In this document: piece by piece, positions 10,380 through 20,028 of the stretch
Position numbering within the stretch: the stretch's first letter is position 1
Layout of the letters: the number at the start of each line of letters is the position of its first letter
From: Spirochaeta thermophila DSM 6578
Lineage (GTDB): Bacteria > Spirochaetota > Spirochaetia > Winmispirales > Winmispiraceae
Length of the DNA: 64,000 nucleotides
Assembly (NCBI RefSeq): GCF_000184345.1
Contig: NC_017583.1
Span: 2,294,001 to 2,358,000 of the forward strand
Reading direction: 5' to 3'
Notes under the pieces: model-generated
What the model saw: the letters and a program-made list of their open reading frames with translations, nothing else
What the model was told of the DNA's origin: nothing
Database searches by the model: none
Position numbers and translations under genes: made by a program

Positions 10380-11975
10380 ATGGGATCGATTTCCTACAGG
10401 AACCTCGACCAGTGTGAGAGCTTTCACGCCCTCCTCAAGGAGAAGGGGGGGGCATCGCTCAGAGAGGTGCTCACACCCGAACGGGTGGGCTCGTACCAGG
10501 TGCCCGCAGGTGGAGGCCTCTTTTACAACTATGCGGCAAAGGCGGTGGACGAGCGCATCCTCTCCCTCCTCTCCGACCTCGCGAAGGAGCAGCAGCTCCT
10601 CGAGAAGTATCGGGCCCTGCTCGCAGGCGAGGTGATGAACACCGGAGAGAAGCGGAAGGTCCTCCACCACCTCCAGCGGGGTGAGCTCGCAGGCCCTGTG
10701 GTCCACGAAGGGGTGAACCTGAGGGAGTTCTACGTGGAGCAACACGAGAAGGCCTTCGAGTTCGCGCGGAAGGTCCACGAGGGGGTGGTGCGGGGCCCCT
10801 CGGGGGCACCCTTCACCACCGTGGTCCAGATCGGGATAGGGGGCTCCGACCTCGGCCCGCGCGCCCTCTACTATGCCCTCGAGGGGTATGTGCGGGCGAC
10901 GAAGGGGGCCCTCCCCATGGAGGCGCGCTTCATCTCCAACGTGGATCCGGACGATGCGGCCGCGGTCCTCTCCTCCATCGACCCTGCACGCACCCTCTTC
11001 ATCCTGGTCTCCAAGAGCGGGACCACGCAGGAGACCCTCACCAACGCGGCCCTCGTCTCCTCTTTCCTCCGGGAGAAGGGGATAACCGAGCCGAAGCGGC
11101 AGATGGTCGTGGTCACGAGCAAGACGAGCCCGCTCGCCCAGGATCCCGACTACCTCGCGGGGTTCTACATCGACGACTTCATCGGCGGCCGCTACTCGGC
11201 CACGAGCCCGGTGGGAGGAGTCGTCCTCTCGCTCGCCCTGGGGCCGGAGGTCTTCCAGGAGCTCCTCGCAGGGGCACACGAGGCGGACCGGTCGGCCCTC
11301 GAGCCCGATCCGCGTAAGAACGCGGCCATGCTCGACGCCCTCATCGGGGTGTACGAACGGAACGTGCTGAACCATCCCGCGACGGCCATCCTCCCCTACA
11401 GCCAGGCGCTCCACCGGTTCCCGGCCCACCTCCAGCAGCTCGACATGGAGAGCAACGGGAAGCGGGTGAACCGATGGGGTGAGCCCGTCGCCTATCCTAC
11501 CGGGCCCATCATCTTCGGTGAGCCCGGCACGAACGGCCAGCACTCCTTCTACCAGCTCCTCCACCAGGGGACCGACATCGTGCCTCTCCAGTTCATAGGC
11601 TTCGTCGAAGGCCAGACGGGCTTCGACAGAGAGATCGACGGCTCCACCAGTCAGCAGAAGCTCAACGCGAACCTCGCGGCCCAGATCGTGGCCTTCGCCA
11701 AGGGCAAGGACGCCGAGGACCAGAACAAGCACTTCCCCGGCGGCCGTCCCTCGAGCCTGCTCTACGGCGGGCGGCTCACTCCACGGACCGCGGGGGCCCT
11801 CCTCGCACACTACGAGAACAAGGTGATGTTCCAGGGATTCCTGTGGAACATCAACAGCTTCGATCAGGAGGGGGTGCAGCTCGGGAAGGTGCTCACCAAA
11901 GAAGTGCTCGCAGGCACCCCGACCGACCCGGTCCTCACGGCATACGCCCGGATCCTGGGGGTACGCCGATCTTGA
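10380..11975 (+). CDS. pgi: Glucose-6-phosphate isomerase
   Basis: A 531-residue cytoplasmic enzyme interconverting glucose 6-phosphate and fructose 6-phosphate. Signature segments are IGIGGSDLGPRAL, the SIS-domain VSKSGTTQETLTN and GGRYSATSPVGG, the NGQHSFYQLLHQGTD region, and a C-terminal catalytic-lysine region. AAGGAGG lies nine bases before the ATG. No terminator separates it from argG, so arginine control could extend into glycolysis by read-through; this is inference. eno follows with its own promoter. Confidence 0.94.
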   Translation: MGSISYRNLDQCESFHALLKEKGGASLREVLTPERVGSYQVPAGGGLFYNYAAKAVDERILSLLSDLAKEQQLLEKYRALLAGEVMNTGEKRKVLHHLQRGELAGPVVHEGVNLREFYVEQHEKAFEFARKVHEGVVRGPSGAPFTTVVQIGIGGSDLGPRALYYALEGYVRATKGALPMEARFISNVDPDDAAAVLSSIDPARTLFILVSKSGTTQETLTNAALVSSFLREKGITEPKRQMVVVTSKTSPLAQDPDYLAGFYIDDFIGGRYSATSPVGGVVLSLALGPEVFQELLAGAHEADRSALEPDPRKNAAMLDALIGVYERNVLNHPATAILPYSQALHRFPAHLQQLDMESNGKRVNRWGEPVAYPTGPIIFGEPGTNGQHSFYQLLHQGTDIVPLQFIGFVEGQTGFDREIDGSTSQQKLNANLAAQIVAFAKGKDAEDQNKHFPGGRPSSLLYGGRLTPRTAGALLAHYENKVMFQGFLWNINSFDQEGVQLGKVLTKEVLAGTPTDPVLTAYARILGVRRS

Positions 11976-12000
11976 CACCCCCCCTGTGCTCGGGTACGGT
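11972..12000 (+). promoter_or_regulatory. Promoter of eno
   Basis: TTGACA (11972-11977), 17 bases, TACGGT (11995-12000). The -35 is perfect and the -10 weak. The -35 overlaps the end of pgi. Confidence 0.5.
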
Positions 12001-12002
12001 GA

Positions 12003-13337
<1,335 letters not shown>

Positions 13338-13357
13338 AGAAACAGTTCCGCACCCAG

Positions 13358-13390
13358 GCGGGGCCTGTACGCCGCAGGCCCCGCTTTTTT
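13358..13390 (+). terminator. Terminator after eno
   Basis: GCGGGGCCTG (13358-13367), loop TACGCCG, CAGGCCCCGC (13375-13384), then six T. Confidence 0.92.
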
Positions 13391-13449
13391 ATCCTTGCAT
13401 GTGGTGTGTCCCCTGCCCGCTCCATGAGACATGAAGAGGCAGTGGGGCG

Positions 13450-13722
13450 TCAGTAGGCGATCCTGAACTCGTGATGCGTAGCGGTCGGCTGCATGGGGCG
13501 GATCTCCACGTTGAGGACCTGGGCGTAGAGCGGCCCCTTGTGGAGCCACCGGGCGAGCTCTTCCAGGGCCGCCTCGGGCCCTTCGGCGTACACCTCAACC
13601 GCGCCGTCGGGGGTGTTCCTCACCCATCCTACCAGGCCGAGGGCGCGTGCTTTCTGCAGACACGAGTACCTGAAACCCACGCCCTGTACCCGTCCTTCCA
13701 CCCGTGCGAAGAAGGCCTTCAT
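13450..13722 (-). CDS. acyP: Acylphosphatase
   Basis: A 90-residue enzyme that hydrolyses carboxyl-phosphate bonds such as acetyl phosphate. The phosphate cradle GRVQGVGFR with catalytic Arg18, and the catalytic Asn36 in GWVRNTPDG, are intact. The ATG at 13722 overlaps the stop of the response regulator upstream (ATGA). Coupling to response regulators is suggestive, because acetyl phosphate can phosphorylate receiver domains; this functional link is inference. Confidence 0.93.
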   Translation of the reverse strand: MKAFFARVEGRVQGVGFRYSCLQKARALGLVGWVRNTPDGAVEVYAEGPEAALEELARWLHKGPLYAQVLNVEIRPMQPTATHHEFRIAY

Positions 13723-14078
13723 TTCCCCAGACACTCCGATACGTTCCTCAATATCTCTTCGTAATCGAACGGCTTGTAGATGAGGGGGAATGGTATCTCG
13801 AATCCGGGCTCGAGGAATCCGCTTATGACGATGACGGGCAGGTGCCCGCAGAACTTCTTGAGGAATCTGATCCAGTAGTCCCCGCCGAGCCCCGAGAGCC
13901 GGTAGTCGGTGACGATGCACTGAATGTCATGGTCGATGAGGATCCTGAGGGCACCGAGACCGTCGGAGGCCACGTGGACGTGGAAACGTCCGTCTTTGGA
14001 GAGGAAGTCCCTGAGGCTGAGGCGTATGGCATCGTCGTCTTCCACGAGGAGTATGTGGGGGAGGTCTTTCTCACTCAT
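13719..14078 (-). CDS. Single-domain response regulator
   Basis: A 119-residue receiver domain with no output domain. The acidic pocket is EDDD (13-16), the phospho-acceptor is Asp58 in IVTDYRL, the conserved hydroxyl is Ser86 in VISGF, and the lysine is Lys102 in YKPFD. It lies between the HTH-receiver protein (8-base overlap) and acylphosphatase (4-base overlap). No histidine kinase is adjacent, so it may act as a phosphorelay intermediate or a target-binding switch. Confidence 0.9.
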   Translation of the reverse strand: MSEKDLPHILLVEDDDAIRLSLRDFLSKDGRFHVHVASDGLGALRILIDHDIQCIVTDYRLSGLGGDYWIRFLKKFCGHLPVIVISGFLEPGFEIPFPLIYKPFDYEEILRNVSECLGK

Positions 14079-14670
14079 TGTCGAACACCTTCCGTATCTC
14101 CGAAGCGAGGGCTTCGAACTCGAAGGGCTTCCTGAAGAAGGCGTCGGCCCCTTCGAGGAGGATCTGCTGTTTCTCTCCGTCCCCCTCCAGCCCTGTGATG
14201 GCGAATACCACGGGAGCCCCCCAGGCGGATTCCTCCTTGATGCGACGACACAGCTCGTGGCCGTTGATGCCGGGAAGATCGAGGTCGAGGAGCACGAGAT
14301 CGGGACGTTCGCGGGCGAGGAGCATGCCCGCCTCGAAGCCGTCGAAGGCCTGGAGTATGGTGTAGCCCGGGAACTGTTTCTCGAGATATCGGCGCAGGAG
14401 GTTGTTGAGCTGGCGGTCGTCGTCGATGATGAGGATGCTGCCGGCGTTGAGATCCGCGAGCTCCTGGAGTTCGAGGGGGATCTTCATGCCGCGCTTCTCG
14501 AGGAAGTGGAGGAGGTCTTCGAGATACACGCGGTAGTGTCCTCCGGGGGTGGTGAAGCCCTTGAGGTGTCCCTGCTTGATCCAGTTGATGGCGGTCTGGT
14601 TGACCACACCGCAGATGTTGGCCACCTCGAGCGCCGAGAAGGTACGCACTTTCATCTTTCTCTGCGCCAT
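14071..14670 (-). CDS. DNA-binding response regulator: MerR/excisionase-type helix-turn-helix plus receiver
   Basis: A 199-residue protein with the order reversed from most response regulators. Residues 8-62 form a MerR/excisionase-like HTH (FSALEVANICGVVNQTAINWIKQGHLKGFTTPGG is the span, ending in HYRV). Residues 78-195 are a receiver with DDD (83-85), phospho-Asp129, Thr159 and Lys181. The ATG at 14670 follows GGGAG; an upstream in-frame start at 14691 has no ribosome site. A palindrome just downstream of its promoter could be its own operator. Confidence 0.88.
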   Translation of the reverse strand: MAQRKMKVRTFSALEVANICGVVNQTAINWIKQGHLKGFTTPGGHYRVYLEDLLHFLEKRGMKIPLELQELADLNAGSILIIDDDRQLNNLLRRYLEKQFPGYTILQAFDGFEAGMLLARERPDLVLLDLDLPGINGHELCRRIKEESAWGAPVVFAITGLEGDGEKQQILLEGADAFFRKPFEFEALASEIRKVFDNE

Positions 14671-14713
14671 CCGAGAGCTCCCGACGTACAAACCATACTT
14701 TTTCTCTTATTCG

Positions 14714-14731
14714 CTATGATTCTATTCATAG
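14714..14731. promoter_or_regulatory. Palindromic candidate operator
   Basis: CTATGA-TTCTAT-TCATAG, perfect six-base arms. It lies just downstream of the start predicted for the leftward promoter at 14741-14769. Confidence 0.45.
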
Positions 14732-14740
14732 GATAAGTGT

Positions 14741-14769
14741 ATTATATCCAAAATCCCCGAAAAGTCAAT
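14741..14769 (-). promoter_or_regulatory. Promoter of the HTH-receiver operon
   Basis: On the minus strand TTGACT (14764-14769), 17 bases, consensus TATAAT (14741-14746). Its -35 abuts the -35 of the rightward promoter at 14770. Confidence 0.75.
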
Positions 14770-14798
14770 TGAAATAGGGTGCAATTCCAGATACCATG
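14770..14798 (+). promoter_or_regulatory. Promoter of the thioesterase gene
   Basis: TTGAAA (14770-14775), 17 bases, TACCAT (14793-14798). It is divergent from, and back to back with, the regulator promoter. Confidence 0.55.
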
Positions 14799-14819
14799 AG
14801 AAAATCCAGGAGGTTCCAT

Positions 14820-15314
14820 ATGGGAGATCGTATCAGAAATCCGTATGTGGGGATAGAGGGGTACCGGTGCTTCGGGTGTGCCCCCCACAATCCGGTGGGG
14901 CTCAGGATGTCGTTCGAGGTGGAGGGGGAGGAGGTGGTGTGCAGGTGGGAGCCGCGGGAGGAGTTGCAGGGCTACTACCGGGTGCTCCACGGCGGGATCC
15001 AGGCGACGCTCCTCGACGAGGCGGGGAGCTGGGTGGTCTTCGCCCTGGTGGGGACGTCCGGAACCACACAGGAGCTCCAGGTCTCCTACGAGCGGCCGGT
15101 CTACGTGGACAGGGGGGCCCTCACGGTGCGGGCGCGCCTTTCGCACATGGAGGGCCACCTGGCCCATGTGGAGGGGGTGATCGAGGACGGCGAGGGCCGG
15201 GTGTGCGCGAGGGGGCGGATGGTCTACTTCACGGTGCCCGAGCACATCGCGAGGCGCCGGTTCTTCTACCCGGGGCGGGAGGCCTTCCTGGAGGGGGCTA
15301 CCGGCGATCGGTGA
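14820..15314 (+). CDS. PaaI-like hotdog-fold thioesterase
   Basis: A 164-residue hotdog protein that probably hydrolyses an acyl-CoA or acyl-carrier thioester; the substrate is unknown. The core is VLHGGIQATLLDEAG (56-70), with HGG and the Asp/Glu pair where the family places them. An N-terminal CFGCAPHNPVGLRM (17-30) matches the FGCG-N-P-GL opening common in this subfamily. The ATG at 14820 is chosen because AGGAGG precedes it; a frame start at 14796 falls inside the -10. It converges with the Crp/Fnr gene and overlaps it by 17 bases. Confidence 0.85.
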   Translation: MGDRIRNPYVGIEGYRCFGCAPHNPVGLRMSFEVEGEEVVCRWEPREELQGYYRVLHGGIQATLLDEAGSWVVFALVGTSGTTQELQVSYERPVYVDRGALTVRARLSHMEGHLAHVEGVIEDGEGRVCARGRMVYFTVPEHIARRRFFYPGREAFLEGATGDR

Positions 15315-16011
15315 GGATGCGGGTGAGGGCCCCGCGGTCGAGGATGCGCACACGCCTGCCCGTCTTTTCGATGAGTCCTCCCCGGCGAAGCTGGGAAAAG
15401 AGGCGGGAGAGCGAGGGGCGCGTGGTACCGAGATAGGTGGCAAGGTGTTCCACGGTGGAGGGGAGGGTCACGGTGCCGTCGGGATCGGCGGGCAGGGAGA
15501 GCAGATAGCGGGAGAGGCGTTCACGGAGGGAGAGGAGGGTGAGGAACGAGAGGCGGCGGGAGAGGGCGAGGAGCTTGTCGGAGACGTCGGCGAGGAAGGA
15601 GGAGAGGAGGACCGGATAGTGGCGGAAGAGAAGAAGGAGGTCCTCTTTCTGGAAAATCGCGGCCTTCCCTGAGGTGAGGGCGCGGACCTGCACGGGAAGC
15701 CGGGGGTCGGGGGCGAAGAGCACGGCAGGGGCGAGGACCGAGGGTGCGTCAAAGCGCTCCACGGTGATGGTTCTGCCCTCGGGGTCGACGATCTCCCCTG
15801 CACAGGAGCCCTCGAGGAGGACCCAGAGCGCGGTGTAGGGTTCCTCCTGGAGGAGGAGGATCTGAGTGCGGCGAAAAGGGTGGAGGGTGGGGAGAGCGCG
15901 CGTGAAGGCGGTGCGGGCTTCGTGTGGGGAGAGGGGGGAGAAGAGGGGGACCTGGAGGAGGCGACGGAGGAGAGGGGGGAGGGGGGCGGAGGTATCCTTC
16001 CTGGCATTCAT
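15298..16011 (-). CDS. Crp/Fnr-family regulator, HcpR-like
   Basis: A 237-residue regulator with an N-terminal cyclic-nucleotide-binding-type sensory barrel (about 15-135) and a C-terminal winged helix. The recognition helix region is TYLGTTRPSLSRLFSQLRR. There is no cysteine set for an Fnr iron-sulphur cluster; HcpR proteins elsewhere sense nitrosative stress. It is divergent from the ferredoxin-hcp operon, and a perfect palindrome lies between them. The ATG at 16011 is preferred over the GTG-like upstream frame because homology starts after it. Naming it HcpR is inference from context. Confidence 0.8.
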   Translation of the reverse strand: MNARKDTSAPLPPLLRRLLQVPLFSPLSPHEARTAFTRALPTLHPFRRTQILLLQEEPYTALWVLLEGSCAGEIVDPEGRTITVERFDAPSVLAPAVLFAPDPRLPVQVRALTSGKAAIFQKEDLLLLFRHYPVLLSSFLADVSDKLLALSRRLSFLTLLSLRERLSRYLLSLPADPDGTVTLPSTVEHLATYLGTTRPSLSRLFSQLRRGGLIEKTGRRVRILDRGALTRILTDRR

Positions 16012-16040
16012 GATAAAAATATAACATTTTTTCTCAAGAA

Positions 16041-16058
16041 ATGTAACAAGCGTTACAT
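16041..16058. promoter_or_regulatory. HcpR-type operator
   Basis: ATGTAAC-AAGC-GTTACAT, perfect seven-base arms. Its centre is 32 bases from the centre of a TAGACT -10 (16079-16084), which places it at -41.5, the class-II activator position for Crp/Fnr proteins. Confidence 0.75.
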
Positions 16059-16078
16059 ACACCAGGTCTCCCCCTGTG

Positions 16079-16084
16079 TAGACT
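16079..16084 (+). promoter_or_regulatory. -10 element of the ferredoxin-hcp operon
   Basis: TAGACT with a start predicted near 16091. No -35 is recognisable, as expected for an activator-dependent promoter. Confidence 0.55.
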
Positions 16085-16112
16085 CGAGGCAGCACGATAC
16101 CGGGAGGAGATC

Positions 16113-16946
16113 ATGAAGCGTACGATCATCACCATAGACGAGGACCTGTGTACCGGATGCGGGGAGTGCATCCCCAATTGTCCGGAAGGGGCGCTCCAGA
16201 TCATCGACGGAAAGGCGCGCCTCATAAGCGACCTGTTCTGCGATGGGCTGGGGGCCTGCATCGGCCACTGCCCGGTGGGGGCCATCAGCTTCGAGGAACG
16301 TGAGGCCGAGCCCTACGACGAGCGGGCCGTCATCGCGAACATCGTGAAGCAGGGCCCGGAGGTGATCCGCGCCCACCTCACCCACCTCGCGGAACACGGC
16401 GAGGAGGAGTACCTCTCCGAGGCGATTGCCTACCTTCATGAGCACCACATCCCGGTGCCGGAGTACAGGCCCGCCGTGCCCCATGCCTTTGCGGGTTGTC
16501 CCTCGAGCGTGGCGCGCACCATCGAGCGGGCAGAAGAGCCATCCCAGATCTCCACACCTTCCGCTCTCTCCCAGTGGCCCATCCAGCTCCACCTCGTCCA
16601 TCCGGAGGCACCATTCTTCAGGGGAGCCCATCTGCTGGTGGCAGCCGACTGCACGGCCTTCGCCCTCGGCGGATTCCACCCCCAGCTCCTCGCAGGGAGG
16701 AAACTCCTCATCGCCTGTCCCAAGCTCGACGAAGGCCAGGACGTGTACCTCGAGAAACTCTCCCACCTCTTCACCCATGCCCGTCCTGCGAGCATCACGG
16801 TGGCCATCATGGAGGTTCCCTGCTGCAGGGGACTCCTCTACCTCGTGGAAGAGGCCCTGAAGCGATCGGGTACCGAGGTGCCACTCTCTCTCACCGTAGT
16901 GAGCATAGACGGTGAGCTCATATCCAGGGAGCAGATCACTCTCTGA
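16113..16946 (+). CDS. Ferredoxin-domain protein of the hcp operon
   Basis: A 277-residue cytoplasmic protein. Residues 10-60 form a ferredoxin module with Cys13, 16, 19, 23 (CTGCGECIPNCP) and Cys43, 49, 53 (CDGLGACIGHCP). The remaining 200 residues are a conserved domain of unknown function with further cysteines (ADCT, ACPK, VPCCRG). Proteins of this type occur beside hcp in many anaerobes and are presumed to supply electrons to it. GGGAGGAG precedes the ATG. Confidence 0.85.
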   Translation: MKRTIITIDEDLCTGCGECIPNCPEGALQIIDGKARLISDLFCDGLGACIGHCPVGAISFEEREAEPYDERAVIANIVKQGPEVIRAHLTHLAEHGEEEYLSEAIAYLHEHHIPVPEYRPAVPHAFAGCPSSVARTIERAEEPSQISTPSALSQWPIQLHLVHPEAPFFRGAHLLVAADCTAFALGGFHPQLLAGRKLLIACPKLDEGQDVYLEKLSHLFTHARPASITVAIMEVPCCRGLLYLVEEALKRSGTEVPLSLTVVSIDGELISREQITL

Positions 16947-16985
16947 TCTCCCTGTCCTACACCACAACCTACAGGAGGATGCACC

Positions 16986-18644
16986 ATGAGTATGTTCTGT
17001 TTCCAGTGTCAGGAGGCTGCCCGCGGCACAGGATGCGAGATCCGCGGGGTGTGCGGCAAGACTGACGAGGTATCGAACCTGCAAGATGTGCTCATTCACG
17101 TGCTTAAGGGAGTCGCTTTCTATCACAGAGCTGCCCGTGAGGCCGGCATTGAATCGCAGAAAGCTGAAGACCTCATTATCGAAGGACTCTTCACCACGGT
17201 CACCAACGTGAACTTCGACCCCGACGACTTCGTGAAAAGGATCCACCAGGCACTCCACGTCCGTGAAACCTTGAGGAAGAGCCTCCATGAGTCTGGTATT
17301 CGGCTGCAAGAGCCTGATTTCGCCCGATGGCACGAGGGCAGTCCCACCGAATGGAAGAGAAAGGGATACACGTGGGGACCGAGGCGGACTGAAGATCCGG
17401 ATGTACGGTCGCTCAAAGAGCTCCTTCTCTACGGTATCAAAGGTATGGCTGCCTACACCCACCATGCTGCAGTCCTCGGCTACAGGGACGAGAGGATCAT
17501 CTCCTTCATCGAGAGGGCATTGCTCGCCACAGAAGATACCACTCTCTCTCCCAACGAGCTCATCGATATGGTGATGGAGTGCGGCCGCACAGGTCTTCTC
17601 GCCATGGAGCTTCTCGACGAGGCCAACACATCCACCTATGGGAATCCCGAGGTGAGCACCGTGAACCTTGGGGTGAGGAACAGGCCGGGGATCCTGGTGA
17701 GCGGACACGACCTCAAGGATCTCGAGGACCTCCTCGAACAGTCGAAGGATGCGGGCATCGACATTTACACCCACGGAGAGATGCTCCCGGCCCACTACTA
17801 TCCTTTCTTCAAGAGGTATCCTCATTTCGCCGGCAACTATGGAAACGCATGGTGGAAACAGGTGGAGGAGTTCGAGGCTTTCGGCGGCCCCATCCTCATG
17901 ACCACCAACTGCCTCGTGCCGCCCCCTGCGAACGCCACCTACCGTTCCAGACTCTACACCACCGGTCCGGTGCGGTATCCCGGCGCGCGTCACATCCCTG
18001 AGAGGACACCAGGGGCTCGAAAGGACTTCTCGCGCCTTATCGAACACGCAAAGACCTGTCCACCTCCTACCCAGCTTGAGGAGGGCACCATCGTAGGGGG
18101 CTTCGCCCACCACCAGGTAGCGGCAGTGGCGGACAAGGTACTCGAGGCGATAAAGACCGGCAAGATCACCCGGTTCGTGGTGATGGCGGGCTGCGACGGC
18201 CGATCCCCCTCGCGCTCATACTACACCGAGTTCGCACGGAGCCTCCCCCAGGACGCCGTGATCCTGACCGCAGGGTGTGCGAAATATCGATACAACAAGC
18301 TCCCGCTGGGAGAGATCGACGGAATACCCCGTGTCCTCGACGCAGGGCAGTGCAACGACAGCTACTCGCTCATCAAGACCGCCCTCACCCTCAAGGAAGC
18401 GCTGGGCCTCACATCGGTGAACGATCTTCCCATCGTCTACAATATCGCCTGGTACGAACAGAAGGCGGTCATCGTCCTCCTCGCCCTCCTCTCCCTCGGG
18501 GTGAAACGCATTCACCTCGGTCCTTCTCTCCCCGCCTTTCTCTCCGAGAGAGTACGCGACATCCTCATCAGAGAATTCGAAATCGGCACCATCGCCACGG
18601 TGGACGATGATCTCGACCGGATGCTCGGTGCTGCAATGGTCTAG
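16986..18644 (+). CDS. hcp: Hybrid cluster protein (hydroxylamine/NO reductase)
   Basis: A 552-residue class-I hybrid cluster protein. The N-terminal cluster ligands are Cys5, Cys8, Cys17 and Cys23 (C-x2-C-x8-C-x5-C), as in Desulfovibrio. The hybrid-cluster region includes GHDLKDL and later conserved cysteine segments such as MAGCDGR and [11 protein letters not shown]. The family reduces hydroxylamine and, in E. coli, NO, and protects anaerobes from nitrosative stress. It lies 39 bases after the ferredoxin gene with AGGAGG upstream, in one operon under the HcpR-like site. Confidence 0.95.
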   Translation: MSMFCFQCQEAARGTGCEIRGVCGKTDEVSNLQDVLIHVLKGVAFYHRAAREAGIESQKAEDLIIEGLFTTVTNVNFDPDDFVKRIHQALHVRETLRKSLHESGIRLQEPDFARWHEGSPTEWKRKGYTWGPRRTEDPDVRSLKELLLYGIKGMAAYTHHAAVLGYRDERIISFIERALLATEDTTLSPNELIDMVMECGRTGLLAMELLDEANTSTYGNPEVSTVNLGVRNRPGILVSGHDLKDLEDLLEQSKDAGIDIYTHGEMLPAHYYPFFKRYPHFAGNYGNAWWKQVEEFEAFGGPILMTTNCLVPPPANATYRSRLYTTGPVRYPGARHIPERTPGARKDFSRLIEHAKTCPPPTQLEEGTIVGGFAHHQVAAVADKVLEAIKTGKITRFVVMAGCDGRSPSRSYYTEFARSLPQDAVILTAGCAKYRYNKLPLGEIDGIPRVLDAGQCNDSYSLIKTALTLKEALGLTSVNDLPIVYNIAWYEQKAVIVLLALLSLGVKRIHLGPSLPAFLSERVRDILIREFEIGTIATVDDDLDRMLGAAMV

Positions 18645-18670
18645 ACGAGGATGAACCCTCATTGCCCATG

Positions 18671-18697
18671 AGGAGGAGGTGGGAACCCCCTCCTCCT
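18671..18697 (+). terminator. Possible terminator after hcp
   Basis: A GC-rich hairpin pairs AGGAGGAGG with CCTCCTCCT around a short loop. No T-run follows, so it is only a weak terminator or a pause/processing structure. Confidence 0.35.
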
Positions 18698-18724
18698 TGA
18701 CCTCAAAGGGGATCTCCGCGCCGC

Positions 18725-18940
18725 ACGACTGCATCCAGCCAGGGCTCCCGCGTCGTCGACCCAGTGCCATATGCCTGAGTGCAAGATCGTCCCTCTCCTT
18801 CTCCTCCCGCTTCTTCCCCACCTTCTGCCCCCTTTTCCTCCTCGCATAGTACCGGCTCCGACTCACGCCAAACGCCTCACACGCATCCTTCACCCGGTAC
18901 CCTTCCCCCACCAGCCGCTCCACCGCCTCTATCTCCCCAA
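18725..18940 (-). pseudogene. IS3-family orfB, N-terminal fragment only
   Basis: In the -1 frame relative to orfA, the minus strand reads a short stretch with EAVERLVGEGYRVKDACEAF, then SRSRYYARRK, which is the HTH start of an IS3-type OrfB. Homology then stops and the whole DDE catalytic domain is missing. A run of eight A at the orfA-orfB junction is the usual slippery site. The element is therefore dead. Confidence 0.75.
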
Positions 18941-19213
18941 CAGCTCCTTCGTTTTTTTTAGTATCTCGATCTGGATCGCCTGCTTCGCTATGATCTTCTC
19001 AAGCTGCTCTATCTTCGCTCGATAGGTGTCCTTCTCCTTCCTGCCGTCTGCAAGGGCTCTCGTGCCCCCTTCCAGAAACCTGTCCCGCCATCGGTAGTAC
19101 ATCGTCTGGCTGATCTGGTGTTCCCGGCAGATCTCGGCGATCTGCCGTTCGCCTCGGAGTCCTTCCAGGACGATCGCAAGTTTCTCTTCAGTGGTCCATG
19201 TCCGCTTCTTCAT
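18929..19213 (-). CDS. IS3-family transposase OrfA
   Basis: A 94-residue OrfA with a typical N-terminal helix-turn-helix (TTEEKLAIVLEGLRGERQIA, then EICREHQISQTMYYRW) and a C-terminal leucine-zipper-like coiled coil (KIEQLEKIIAKQAIQIEIL). The ORF is intact but its partner OrfB is truncated, so it cannot transpose alone. It marks an old insertion next to the secreted-protein array. Confidence 0.88.
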   Translation of the reverse strand: MKKRTWTTEEKLAIVLEGLRGERQIAEICREHQISQTMYYRWRDRFLEGGTRALADGRKEKDTYRAKIEQLEKIIAKQAIQIEILKKTKELLGR

Positions 19214-19377
19214 CTGCGTCCTCCTCCCTTATTCCAGTCTTACCTCTACCATTTCTCCGTGTCCACTCCTACGGGACGCAGTATACACATGAACTCCAAC
19301 CTTCCCCCCATCCCCCTGTCGCCCACCACACACTCAGTAGGAGCACGCTCAGCTTCTTCATGCTTCCCCTCCTTCAC

Positions 19378-20028
19378 CTACCATGTCCTTCCTGGCCCAT
19401 ACAACGAGTAGAGCTTCAACAATTGCCAGTACCAGTCTGCCGGATACTGCACGTCCATCCACACCTCATACCCCTCCTTCACCCCCCACACATCATACAG
19501 GAACATCTCAACCATCTCCCGATCCTCCCGACTCATCATGGGACATCCATCACTCGCCCAATGCCCATACGGATCAGGCCCTTCATAGTCATGCTGGCGC
19601 CAACTTAACCCATCACCATCGTCATCCAGCCCCGAATAAAACACCACATCTCCATCCAATACCACAGTGTTATGAACTAGCCCTGAACTTATACATTTCC
19701 CTTCCAGCCAAGAATGTCCTTTCTCCAGTCTCAGCCACGCATCCGCCATGATCGTATTCCCCTGCAACTCCAACCCGGCCAACGGATGATCCGCACCAAG
19801 CGGCTGGTTATGTGACCCACTCTTCAAATTATCCACTGACTGCACCCCGTCTATCATCACTCCCTCCTGCCACCCCCTCTCCACATTTTCCTTGACCAGC
19901 CATATTGTATCCAACCCCAAAAACCTCTTCTCACCATAATCAGTAAAGATAGCTCCACATGTTCCGCTCCACCTTCTCCCCACACCACAAACCGCTCACG
20001 GATGATTCCTCACTCATCCACGCCCATC
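19378..20028 (-). pseudogene. Decayed second copy of the secreted C-terminal domain
   Basis: This is a diverged copy of the domain encoded at 21063-21893. Shared blocks are QGNTIMxDxWLRL, LxHNxVVxDGDxxxYxG, and YWASDGC/HWASDGC. The copy begins right after the stop of the preceding gene, then has a TGA within the GVDE-GI(I)RERFVVWGE segment and a frameshift just after it; only the last 202 codons (from 19983) remain open. The upstream part and any signal peptide are gone. The function of the domain is unknown. The SDGC motif recalls the SHGC of L,D-transpeptidases, but the rest does not align convincingly. Confidence 0.7.

Larger units (their letters stand above)
18725..19290 (-). mobile_element. 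IS3-family remnant
   Basis: Contains orfA and a stub of orfB. The upstream end near 19290 reads leftward TGTATACTGCGTCCC, resembling an IS3 terminal repeat. No matching downstream end is found. A similar TGTACTGCGCCC sequence occurs at 23131, on the other side of the array. Confidence 0.6.

Noticed and set aside
10224-11978. 584-codon antisense frame opposite pgi
   Set aside because: Antisense shadow of a strongly conserved gene; no ribosome site or homology.
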